Source of the DNA: Acidobacteriota bacterium
Lineage (GTDB): Bacteria > Acidobacteriota > Terriglobia > UBA7540
Reading direction: 5' to 3'
NCBI GenBank assembly: GCA_021827245.1
Contig: JAKAWN010000030.1
Coordinates: 1-24,072, forward strand
Length of the DNA: 24,072 nucleotides
Of the stretch, positions 6,192 through 14,354 are shown in pieces; within the stretch, counting starts at the first letter, position 1; each line of letters begins with the position of its first letter. Made by a program: the position numbers and the translations under genes. Under the pieces are notes generated by a model, which did not search any database, had not been told where the DNA came from, and saw nothing but the letters and a program-made list of their open reading frames with translations.

Positions 6192-9100
6192 CACGCACCA
6201 TTCGACTGCGGCGAGTCCATGCTCTCAACTGGTACGGCTACAAGGACACCATTCCATTCGACGGCAATGTGCTGCTGGCAGGCGTAACTGGTTCCGGCAA
6301 ATCCGTGCTCATGGACCTGATCCAATACGTCCTCATAGGAGACCAGCGGCTTGTAAAATTCAATCAATCCGCGACCGGCGAGCGGTCAAAGCGAACACTC
6401 AAAGGGTACTGTCTTGGCGACACGAAGCAAGAGGGCGACGGCGTCAATCCTTATATGCGCCAGAGCGCCATTACATACGTTGCTCTTGAATTCGTTTGGC
6501 CCGATGCAAAGAGATCGGAAACTTGGGGCATTCGCATTGAATTCACCAGCGCCGCCGATACGCAGGGGAAGATATCGCCGTTCTTTCTTCCGTGCTCTTT
6601 GGAGAGAAGCGAGTTCTTAGATAGCAGCAAACGGCCGCTTGAATACTCCGCCTTCAAAGCTCTGGCTGAGTCACGCTCTGGGCGCATATACGCAGAAGGC
6701 GTAGACGCCTACTTGCGGGACATGGCGCAACCTGTGCACCTTAATTTTGACAGGTCTTTGCTTCGATCGCTCCTGCCAACCGCCATGTGTTTCACATTTT
6801 TGAGCAGCTTCGATGGGTTTTGCCGCCAGTTCATATTGCCGCCGGACAAGCTTGACGTAACCGACGTGACTGCAAGCTACCGGACGTTTCTTGCCTACGA
6901 GCATGACCTGAAGGACCTTAACGATCAGTTCGAAAGGCTCATAGAGATTCGCGACACATTCCAGCAACTGACTGAACTACGAAAGAAGGCTTCGCTGGCC
7001 CTATATCTTGAGGCGAAGCTCTACCACGAACATGCTGAGGAACTGCTTGCAACCAGAGAGCAGGAGCTTACTGCCGTCCAAAGGTCGTTTGCTGGAGAAG
7101 CGCAACGATTGAGCGAGCTGGATGAGGAAATTCCTAAACTCCGATCACGCATCGATAGTATAAAAGCCGCAATCAACGCGAGTCCCGAGGGTCAGCTTTA
7201 CAACGAACTGAGCTCACAGAAGGAGGACCTGGACCGGCATATTAATGGTCTCAAAGACATCGGATCGACCCTGGAGCAGGCGCTTGCGCACCGCGTTCGC
7301 GCTGCCCGGAACTGGCTGTCGCTATTGCACGCAGTCCCCCTTGACTTCAACGAAGAGATCATCGCATCGTGCGATCGTGCACTCCGTGCAACGGAAAAAG
7401 GAGGCGTCGGAAGAGCGGATGAGACCCTCCCAGTTCTGGCGACCGCGGCCCGCTCAGCCGCGGTTGAAGTTCGCCGGGTCGCTGAACCGCAAATGAATAG
7501 ACTAGTCGAAGTCCGGAGGCAGATCACCAATTTAAGGACCGAGATCGCTGCCCTCAAGATTGGGAAATTGCCATTCCCTACGAGACTTCTGGATATCCTG
7601 AACACCGAACTACCCTCGCGGGGTCCGGATAAGCCGGCGCGGCACCTGCGTGAGTTGTGCGAGATCAACGATGAGCACTGGCGTCCGGCTGTCGAAGTAG
7701 CATTTGCGCGGAAATTCGCCATTGTTGTTGCGCCTGAGAATTATGACCTTGCCGCGAAAATCTATCACAATCTCAGTGCTTCTGATTTGGTTGGGGAGAT
7801 CGGCCGAGAGTCTCTTATCAATCCGACGAAGGCGCTCAAACTCAATAAGAGGATTCAGCCGGGTTCACTGGCAGAAATGTTCGAGTGCAGCCATCCCGTA
7901 GCCCAGGCTCTGGTCAGTCATTTCTTCGGTCACGTTATTCGGGTTGAGAAATTGGAAGACCTACGGAAGCATGAATACGCAATTCTTCCGGATGGCTTCA
8001 TGAGCCGGGGCGCCTTTGTTGAGCGCCGACGCTTTTACGATGGCTTGCCTTTTATTGGGACGCGCAGTTTAGAGCAACAATTGGCGTGGAAACAGAAACA
8101 AACGGGGGAACTTGACGCGGAGGAACGCCGGATTCAACCGCTAGAGCAAGCATTAAACGCTATGGAAGCGAGTTTTCAAGGAACGTTTGAGTTGGGTCCT
8201 GATTTGCGACGGGACCTGCAGCGGGCTCGAGAACTACCCGCGCTGGAGTCAAAGCTTCATGGAATTACCGAGAAGATGGCCGCGATTAATAAGTCGGAAT
8301 TTGACAGCCTAGCAAGAGAAAGAGAAGAACTGGAAGGATTGGTGGCACGGTTTGAAAGCGAGCGTCGCCAGTTGCTGGAGAGTCCTCGGAAAACACAACT
8401 ACGAAGGTTGGAGGATGAAGTTCGTGCCCGCCGGGAAGAGCTTGCGAAATGCAAAGCAAGACTTGACCAAGTTTCGTTCGAGACGGACATATCACCCTGG
8501 CTGAAAGAGTTGGGCCGATTGCGTGATAAAGTCCTATCGATGTTTCCGGTAAAGGAAAGCGCCGCAAGACAGTGCGGCGCTGATTTCAACGATGCCCGTG
8601 AGCGCGCAGCCGGAGTAGCCTCTGATTTGAAGGCAAAGCGTCGCGAGCTGGCGATCGTTCATCCAAAATTCGAAGAGCTTCCTACGGACGTGGACGATAT
8701 AGACGCTCATGCTAAACAACTGGCCAAGTTGGAGGAAAGCGACATTCCGGAATACAAAGAAAAGGCGCAGCGCGAGCGACAGAATTGGGAAAATCTTTTT
8801 CGCACTCAGGTTTTGGAGAAACTGCATACTGCGCTCACGGAGGTCCGCGACCAAGTCTTTTTCCTCAATAACTCTCTGAAACAGCACCCAATCGGGAACA
8901 GCCGTTACCAGGTCCGCCATTGGCAGAACCCGGATTTTAAGGTTTACCACGAATTGGTTGAGGCTAACGCCCTGGCTCGGCCAGGGGAGTTGTTCTTTGC
9001 TTCGGCAGAACCACGCTTCCGTGATGCGGTCGAGCGATTCCTGGCGATGTTGATCGAAAAGGCTGAGAGCCCAGAAGCGGCGCGTCTGTTGGACTACAGG

Positions 9101-9577
9101 CAGTATTACGAGTACGACATGGAGGTTGTGGAGGAAGACGGACGCAAGACTAGCGTGGATCGCCAGTCAGGCAAATTCAGTGGCGGTGAGAATCAGGCAC
9201 CATATTTTATCGCAATACTCGCGAGTTACCTGCGTGCCTATCGCCGATATTCGCCTCGTAGAACCGAGCCGACGCTTGGGTTGATACCAATTGACGAAGC
9301 GTTCTCCAAACTTAGTGGTGAGCGCATCAAGAATTGTTTGGAGGCCATCAAGGCATTTGATCTGCAAGGTATTTTTTCGATGAGTACCGGCAACATTCCC
9401 TATGCGTTTGAGCATTGCGATTTACTGGTCGTGGTTTCACAAAAAGAACGGCACTTAGGAAAACGAATTGAAATTCGCAATATCCCGGTAAGCCTGTCAC
9501 GTGAATCTGAAGACGCACGGCGGATAATGGGTGCCCCCCTGCGAGGCAAGCATGCTAGGACCCTCTCGACTGCTTAA
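6188..9577 (+). CDS. jetC: Wadjet SMC-like ATPase JetC (MksB type)
   Basis: 1129 residues with full SMC architecture. The Walker A motif G-V-T-G-S-G-K-S is at 32-39, the ABC signature S-G-G-E-N-Q at 998-1003 and the Walker B I-P-I-D-E-A at 1034-1038, so both halves of the ATPase head are intact. Between them are two long coiled-coil arms (about 240-450 and 620-850) around a globular hinge at roughly 460-620. In Wadjet, JetC dimers extrude DNA loops to measure circle size and present DNA to JetD. The gene begins at an ATG inside the ATGA shared with jetB; its 3' end overlaps jetD by 26 bases. No motif is missing and no frameshift is visible. Confidence 0.93.
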   Translation: MTRTIRLRRVHALNWYGYKDTIPFDGNVLLAGVTGSGKSVLMDLIQYVLIGDQRLVKFNQSATGERSKRTLKGYCLGDTKQEGDGVNPYMRQSAITYVALEFVWPDAKRSETWGIRIEFTSAADTQGKISPFFLPCSLERSEFLDSSKRPLEYSAFKALAESRSGRIYAEGVDAYLRDMAQPVHLNFDRSLLRSLLPTAMCFTFLSSFDGFCRQFILPPDKLDVTDVTASYRTFLAYEHDLKDLNDQFERLIEIRDTFQQLTELRKKASLALYLEAKLYHEHAEELLATREQELTAVQRSFAGEAQRLSELDEEIPKLRSRIDSIKAAINASPEGQLYNELSSQKEDLDRHINGLKDIGSTLEQALAHRVRAARNWLSLLHAVPLDFNEEIIASCDRALRATEKGGVGRADETLPVLATAARSAAVEVRRVAEPQMNRLVEVRRQITNLRTEIAALKIGKLPFPTRLLDILNTELPSRGPDKPARHLRELCEINDEHWRPAVEVAFARKFAIVVAPENYDLAAKIYHNLSASDLVGEIGRESLINPTKALKLNKRIQPGSLAEMFECSHPVAQALVSHFFGHVIRVEKLEDLRKHEYAILPDGFMSRGAFVERRRFYDGLPFIGTRSLEQQLAWKQKQTGELDAEERRIQPLEQALNAMEASFQGTFELGPDLRRDLQRARELPALESKLHGITEKMAAINKSEFDSLAREREELEGLVARFESERRQLLESPRKTQLRRLEDEVRARREELAKCKARLDQVSFETDISPWLKELGRLRDKVLSMFPVKESAARQCGADFNDARERAAGVASDLKAKRRELAIVHPKFEELPTDVDDIDAHAKQLAKLEESDIPEYKEKAQRERQNWENLFRTQVLEKLHTALTEVRDQVFFLNNSLKQHPIGNSRYQVRHWQNPDFKVYHELVEANALARPGELFFASAEPRFRDAVERFLAMLIEKAESPEAARLLDYRQYYEYDMEVVEEDGRKTSVDRQSGKFSGGENQAPYFIAILASYLRAYRRYSPRRTEPTLGLIPIDEAFSKLSGERIKNCLEAIKAFDLQGIFSMSTGNIPYAFEHCDLLVVVSQKERHLGKRIEIRNIPVSLSRESEDARRIMGAPLRGKHARTLSTA

Positions 9578-10685
9578 CGCCATCGCCCAGCACTACGAGA
9601 AGCTCCATGCTGGACGGACCGGTGCGTCGCGCCGTGACGTGTTGATTCCCATCGAGAAATTGCTGGGGGAAGCAGGCTGTAACGAGGGTGACCAGCGGGC
9701 ATTGGCAGAGCGAGAATTGCAGGAACTTCAAGCGGCTGGTGTCCTCGTGCTGGTGCCGGTCCACAAGCGGAATCCCTCCCACATTGATCGCATTCGTTTT
9801 TCTCCGGAGAATGAATCGCTCCTTTACCACCATGTTGGGCGTCCCTCACCTACACAAACCCGATCCGCAGTCGCGGATCAATTTGCGATAGCGTCCCATG
9901 CAACGGTACCCGAACGCTGGCGCGAAGCTTGGCGAGCTTGGTGCGACCGTATGAGCGAGGCCGCACTTGCAGGCCGATCTGTCTTGCCGTTCGACCGGGT
10001 GCCGTGTTCCGAAAATGCCCAACTACTGGACCTGTTGCCCAAGCTACTGGCATGGCGGGACGAGTCGCTCGTACGTTTTGCAAGCTGCGTACTTTGCGGC
10101 GACTCTAAGAAGTTGGAGGAACTCGCCTCGGTGGAGCGTGAAGGTGAGTTTTCCGGTAAATTGCGCGGCAAGTTAGGTCGTGTGCTTTCAGACATCACAG
10201 GAGGCGCCATTCAGTCGCTTGATGATCTCGGAATTATTCCTAACCCTCGTTTTGCGCTCGTTCACGGCCCGCTTCGTCTTCGGCTGGAAGGTCAGTGGCT
10301 CGACATTAGCCTTCTTCATGGCCCTTTTCGTCTAGCGCAGACTGACATTGAACGTTCGGATGAAATCAGCACCACTGCGCGCCGATGTTTGACCATAGAA
10401 AATGAAACGAGCTTCCACGAACTCGCGAAGCTCCAAAGTGGAGAACTCCTCGTGCATACCAGCTATCCTGGTTCAGGCACGTTGGCGTTGCTTCGAAGAT
10501 TGCCTTCGACGATGGAATTCTGGCACTTCGGCGATAGCGATGCGGCTGGGTTCGAAATTCTCCGCGTACTGCGTGAGAAATCCGGACGCAATTTTCGCCC
10601 ATTACATATGAAACCAGATCGCGTTCCGTGGGAGCAGGAGTCGCTGGGACGCCCGACGCGGAAAACTTGGCCATTCTACGACTGA
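9552..10685 (+). CDS. jetD: Wadjet Toprim-like nuclease JetD (MksG type)
   Basis: 377 residues. JetD is the nuclease that cuts plasmid DNA once JetABC has extruded it. A DNA-binding N-terminal region is followed by the Toprim-like DUF2220 core: glutamates E283 and E285 in E-N-E-T-S-F, and the D-x-D pair D328/D330 in F-G-D-S-D-A-A-G-F, which bind catalytic metal. The protein ends V-P-W-E-Q-E-S-L-G followed by W-P-F-Y-D, retaining the conserved EQE found near the end of the family. ATG 9552 is preferred over GTG 9531 because GAGG at 9543-9546 sits 5 bases before it; the start lies inside jetC. Motifs look complete, so the nuclease should be active. Confidence 0.9.
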   Translation: MLGPSRLLNAIAQHYEKLHAGRTGASRRDVLIPIEKLLGEAGCNEGDQRALAERELQELQAAGVLVLVPVHKRNPSHIDRIRFSPENESLLYHHVGRPSPTQTRSAVADQFAIASHATVPERWREAWRAWCDRMSEAALAGRSVLPFDRVPCSENAQLLDLLPKLLAWRDESLVRFASCVLCGDSKKLEELASVEREGEFSGKLRGKLGRVLSDITGGAIQSLDDLGIIPNPRFALVHGPLRLRLEGQWLDISLLHGPFRLAQTDIERSDEISTTARRCLTIENETSFHELAKLQSGELLVHTSYPGSGTLALLRRLPSTMEFWHFGDSDAAGFEILRVLREKSGRNFRPLHMKPDRVPWEQESLGRPTRKTWPFYD

Positions 10686-10753
10686 GGTGGACGTACGCTC
10701 GGCGGTTTTGTGGCTGGGTGGCCTCCGCAAGGTAAGTCAAAGGCAAAGCGATT

Positions 10754-10760
10754 GGGGAGG
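10754..10760 (+). promoter_or_regulatory. Ribosome binding site of the RloC-like gene
   Basis: GGGGAGG ends 7 bases before ATG 10768. This fixes the start and argues against the in-frame GTG at 10687, which would add 27 residues of atypical sequence before the ATPase domain begins. Confidence 0.7.
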
Positions 10761-10767
10761 CAGGGAA

Positions 10768-13002
10768 ATGATCAGATCAATCCAGATCGCGAATGTCGCC
10801 AGCTACGGAACCGAGCCACAAGTGCTAGACAAGCTGGCGCAGTTTAACTTCCTCTATGGCGCTAATGGAACCGGCAAGACAACCATTTCGCGAATCATCG
10901 CGGATCGGTCGAAATTCCCCACTTGCAATGTTGCCTGGCAAGGTGGAACGGAGCTTCAGACTCTTGTCTATAATCCAGACTTTATCGAAAAGAACTTTAG
11001 CCAGTCGAGCGAGCTCAAGGGGATTTTCACACTTGGGGAAAAGAGCATCGAAACCCAAACCAAGATTGCCGCCGCCAACGCCAAAGTTGATGAGCTCACT
11101 GCACAAATTGAACAGCTTACCGGAACTTTACAAGGGCAAGATGGAAAAGGAGGAAAACGTGGGGAGTTGGCCGCGCTAACGGAGGACCTAAAGAACAGGT
11201 GTTGGAAAGAAAAACAGAACCATGACGCGAAGTTCTCTCGAGCCTTCGAGGGATATCGGAAAAGTGCAGAAAAATTCCGGGACAAGATCCTTGCCGAGAA
11301 GGCGCAAAACTCCGCAATCCTACGTCAATATTCCGACTTAGAACGGAGGGCAGAGACCGTCTTCGGCCCAGCGCCTGCGCAGGAAACGGCTATCAAGCCC
11401 CTAACGCATGCTGAGCTACTCGCCCTAGACTCTGACCCGATATTGAACAAACCTGTCGTTGGCAAGGCCGACGTTGATATTGCAGCCATGATCCAGAAGC
11501 TTGGTAACAGCGACTGGGTTAAACAGGGCCGTGCGTACTATGCGGTCAACGATAAGAGGTGTCCATTTTGCCAGCAGTCTACCCCCGATTCTCTGGAAAA
11601 GAGTCTGAACGAGTATTTCGACGAAACGTTCGAGAAGGACACGAAATCAATCGGAACGGTGGAGTCCGACTACACGAAATATGCTGAGGGGATTCAAAAT
11701 CACCTGGATTCCATTCTTTCTGCTCCGTCCAAGTTCCTTGAGGTTGAGAAACTCGATGCTCAAAGAAAAGTTCTCAATTCAAAGATTGCCCTAAACCTTC
11801 AACGTATTGCCGGCAAAAGGAAAGAGCCTAGTCAAAAGGTCGAGCTTGAAGCTCTCGGCGATGCTTTCGCCACCGCAGATAGACTGATTGAAGAGGCCAA
11901 CTCTCGTATCTCTGAACACAACAAGATGGTTAGCAACCTCGCAAAGGAGCAGTCTACGTTGACCGCAGAGGTTTGGAAATACCTTGTCGACGATCAACTC
12001 AAAAGCTATCTTTCCGACTTCGAGAAAAAGCAGGCAGACCTCAATAAGGCCATCGCATCGCTTTCCGACCAGATCAAATCGGCACAAAATGAGAAGGCGG
12101 CGAAGGAACTTGAGATTCGCGAATTAGAAAAAACGACCACGAGCATCGAACCGACGATTAACGAAATCAACGCCGTATTGTTGTCGTTTGGATTTGTAGG
12201 TGTTTCGCTCGCGAAGGCGGAGGACGGTAAATCTTACAAGCTTGTCAGACCCGGTGGTATGAACGCGAAAGAAACTCTGAGTGAAGGAGAGCAATCATTT
12301 GTTACATTTCTTTATTTCTACAATCTTCTCCGAGGGAGTCAATCGGAGAGCGGGATCGTCACCAATCGAGTGGTCGTTTTCGATGATCCGGTATCGAGCT
12401 TGGACAGCGCTATTCTTTTCGTTGTCAGCGGCCTGATCAGGGGGCTTTGCGACGACGTACGTACGGGAAAAGGAAACATCAAGCAGATATTCTTGCTTAC
12501 TCACAACGTCTACTTTCACAAGCAGGTGACGTTCAATGTTAAGCGCGGCGATGAGGCGCTAAAAGAGGAGACGTTCTGGATTGTGCGAAAGCAGGGATTA
12601 ACCTCGAAAGTGGAAAAGCACAATTCAAATCCGGTGAAGACGAACTATGAGATGCTGTGGGCAGAGGTACGAAGCCCTAATCCCTCCAGGCACACAATTC
12701 AAAACATCATGCGCCGAATTCTTGAACACTACTTTACGATTTTGGGAAGGACAAACACAGACGATATCTGTAAGCAGTTTACGGGAAACGAGTATCTGAT
12801 GTGCAGGTCGCTTTTCTCCTGGGTCAACGCTGGGTCACATTCCGTACAGGAAGACGCAGAGATTTCAATAGACGACACAGCAGTCCAAGGTTACCTCCAA
12901 GTTTTCAAGGGAATCTTCGAAAATTCCGGCCACTTGCCGCACTACGAAATGATGATGCGGGGCGCTGGTGTTGAAATCCCGGCAGATGGCTTGGCTTCAT
13001 GA
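10768..13002 (+). CDS. AAA_13-family ATPase, candidate RloC-like anticodon nuclease
   Basis: 744 residues, Rad50-like head with coiled coil. Walker A is G-A-N-G-T-G-K-T (31-38), the signature region is S-E-G-E-Q-S (505-510), Walker B is V-F-D-D-P (537-541) and the switch histidine lies in L-T-H-N (H579). The coiled coil contains a single CPFC (C265, C268), a zinc-hook pair that separates RloC from PrrC. The C-terminal part has R649-x3-E653 and a later H691, matching the Arg-Glu-His set of PrrC/RloC anticodon nucleases, which cut the tRNA anticodon loop when phage or DNA damage disturbs the ATPase. Not every AAA_13 protein is such a nuclease, so the activity is inferred. It starts 82 bases after jetD, probably in the same transcript; no restriction-modification genes, the usual RloC partners, are present. 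Confidence 0.7.
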   Translation: MIRSIQIANVASYGTEPQVLDKLAQFNFLYGANGTGKTTISRIIADRSKFPTCNVAWQGGTELQTLVYNPDFIEKNFSQSSELKGIFTLGEKSIETQTKIAAANAKVDELTAQIEQLTGTLQGQDGKGGKRGELAALTEDLKNRCWKEKQNHDAKFSRAFEGYRKSAEKFRDKILAEKAQNSAILRQYSDLERRAETVFGPAPAQETAIKPLTHAELLALDSDPILNKPVVGKADVDIAAMIQKLGNSDWVKQGRAYYAVNDKRCPFCQQSTPDSLEKSLNEYFDETFEKDTKSIGTVESDYTKYAEGIQNHLDSILSAPSKFLEVEKLDAQRKVLNSKIALNLQRIAGKRKEPSQKVELEALGDAFATADRLIEEANSRISEHNKMVSNLAKEQSTLTAEVWKYLVDDQLKSYLSDFEKKQADLNKAIASLSDQIKSAQNEKAAKELEIRELEKTTTSIEPTINEINAVLLSFGFVGVSLAKAEDGKSYKLVRPGGMNAKETLSEGEQSFVTFLYFYNLLRGSQSESGIVTNRVVVFDDPVSSLDSAILFVVSGLIRGLCDDVRTGKGNIKQIFLLTHNVYFHKQVTFNVKRGDEALKEETFWIVRKQGLTSKVEKHNSNPVKTNYEMLWAEVRSPNPSRHTIQNIMRRILEHYFTILGRTNTDDICKQFTGNEYLMCRSLFSWVNAGSHSVQEDAEISIDDTAVQGYLQVFKGIFENSGHLPHYEMMMRGAGVEIPADGLAS

Positions 13003-13214
13003 GCCGCTAGTGGTTGCATGTCTCAACTCGGAGCGTTATGCGAGTAAATATGAGCGAGGTTCGCACATACGCATTAACCTGTGCTGGCTGAGCCTGTGTG
13101 CCGAGTTGCTAAGTCGGTTCGTGGGGCGAAGGGGTGTGACGTGGGGCCGTTTGGACCTACGGGTTCAGTACTCCCACGAAAGCGCGTGCTCTTGACGAGC
13201 AGAAAGGCAAGTTC
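13003..13214. other. Short intergenic gap before the SbcCD-like operon
   Basis: About 210 bases with no gene, no T-tract terminator and no well-spaced promoter hexamers that I can defend. A ribosome site, AGAAAGG at 13201-13207, lies 7 bases before ATG 13215. The gap is the largest break between 4093 and 20880 and is the likely boundary between the Wadjet/RloC-like unit and the next operon. Confidence 0.4.
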
Positions 13215-14354
13215 ATGGTACGCATCATTCATACGGCGGATGTTCACCTTGGGAAGGTATTTGAGCAGTTTGGCAGTTTCGGGTCGCAACTCCGAATACA
13301 TGTTAAAAGGACATTCCAGACAGCGTTTGAACTTGGGGGCAAGGAACATGTTGATGCTGTGGTCTTGGCGGGTGATGTCTTTGACTCTGAGAGAATTGCC
13401 ATCGGGGACATCCGTTTCTTCATGGATGTGGTCAGTTCAATCAAGCCCACTCCTGTCCTGTTTCTCCCAGGCACGTGGACTCATGACAGTATCTTCCAGA
13501 AGGCAATCTTCCGGTCACACCAATTCCTGGATGGCAAGCCGGAAAACCTCTATATCTTCACACAGGAGACCCCAGAGACTTTCAGAGTGGCCTCCGGAGA
13601 ATTAGCCGTCCACGGACGTGCTATCTTGCCGGACGCCGACAACCCACTCGATGGGATTACTCCCGATCCTAAGGTCCCATTCAATGTGGGCCTCTTGCAC
13701 ACGGGAGTCGCTCTGCCACAAATACCACAGGGGACGACTAGCTGTGCTCTCAAACGCGAACACTTGGAGGGCTGCGGTCTCGATTACTTGGCTCTTGGGC
13801 ATTGGCACAGTTTTCGCCGATATTTCGAGGACGCCAGAACCGTTGTCCAATACTCCGGCTCGCCCGAGACTCTCGGTTTTGGCGAAGATTCCGGGTACGT
13901 CGCCCTGGTGACGCTCGGCAGCGGCTCACCACGCGTCGAGAAGGGTGAGGTGGGTCACTACAAATGGATTGAACTCAATTTTTCGTGGGATGTCGTTGGC
14001 TCAGTGGAGGCACTTAAAGCGCAGGTGTTGCCTCTGGCAAGCCCACAGACCATCCTAAGAATCAAGATGGCTGGGCGTGTCTCTGATAAGCAGCTTGTTG
14101 ACTTGGAAAATGTTAGAAATGAGATTTCATCCCAGTTTGCCCACTTGGATATTGACACCTCTCAGGTCAAGGAAGAACTTCCGCTCCAACAGTTAAAGCA
14201 GGTCTATCGCGAAAACACGGTGCAACGAGCCTTCGTCACATTGGTGGAATCGGCGCTTGACACCGCACAGAACGACGCGGAGAAGCAAAAGCTTCGCGAA
14301 GCCTTGCGCCGTGGGCACGCGCTTTTTCAGGGCTACGAGGAGGTCTTGCTTTGA
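13215..14354 (+). CDS. SbcD/Mre11-like metallophosphoesterase with altered motif III
   Basis: 379 residues. The calcineurin-like metal site is largely intact: D9-x-H11, G53-D54 with D57, H162 in L-L-H-T-G, and G195-H196-W197-H198. Motif III, normally G-N-H-D/E, instead reads P-G-T-W-T-H-D (85-91): the asparagine that orients a catalytic metal is not in its place and two residues appear inserted before His-Asp. Mre11/SbcD enzymes resect DNA ends as 3'-5' exonuclease and endonuclease with a Rad50/SbcC partner, and that partner is the next gene. The C-terminal 130 residues form a capping region and a helical end (LQQLKQVYRENTVQRAFVTL) where the family binds its ATPase. The 3' end overlaps the next gene by 4 bases. 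Whether it still cuts DNA is open. Confidence 0.87.
   Translation: MVRIIHTADVHLGKVFEQFGSFGSQLRIHVKRTFQTAFELGGKEHVDAVVLAGDVFDSERIAIGDIRFFMDVVSSIKPTPVLFLPGTWTHDSIFQKAIFRSHQFLDGKPENLYIFTQETPETFRVASGELAVHGRAILPDADNPLDGITPDPKVPFNVGLLHTGVALPQIPQGTTSCALKREHLEGCGLDYLALGHWHSFRRYFEDARTVVQYSGSPETLGFGEDSGYVALVTLGSGSPRVEKGEVGHYKWIELNFSWDVVGSVEALKAQVLPLASPQTILRIKMAGRVSDKQLVDLENVRNEISSQFAHLDIDTSQVKEELPLQQLKQVYRENTVQRAFVTLVESALDTAQNDAEKQKLREALRRGHALFQGYEEVLL
14337..14343 (+). promoter_or_regulatory. Strong ribosome binding site supporting a TTG start
   Basis: GAGGAGG ends 7 bases before TTG 14351. This near-perfect Shine-Dalgarno sequence, together with the 4-base TTGA overlap with the upstream stop, supports the rare TTG as the true start of the SbcC-like gene. 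Confidence 0.75.

Noticed and set aside
10687..10767. GTG-initiated N-terminal extension of the RloC-like gene
   Set aside because: A strong ribosome site precedes ATG 10768, the family's ATPase domain starts there, and the extension is not ATPase-like.
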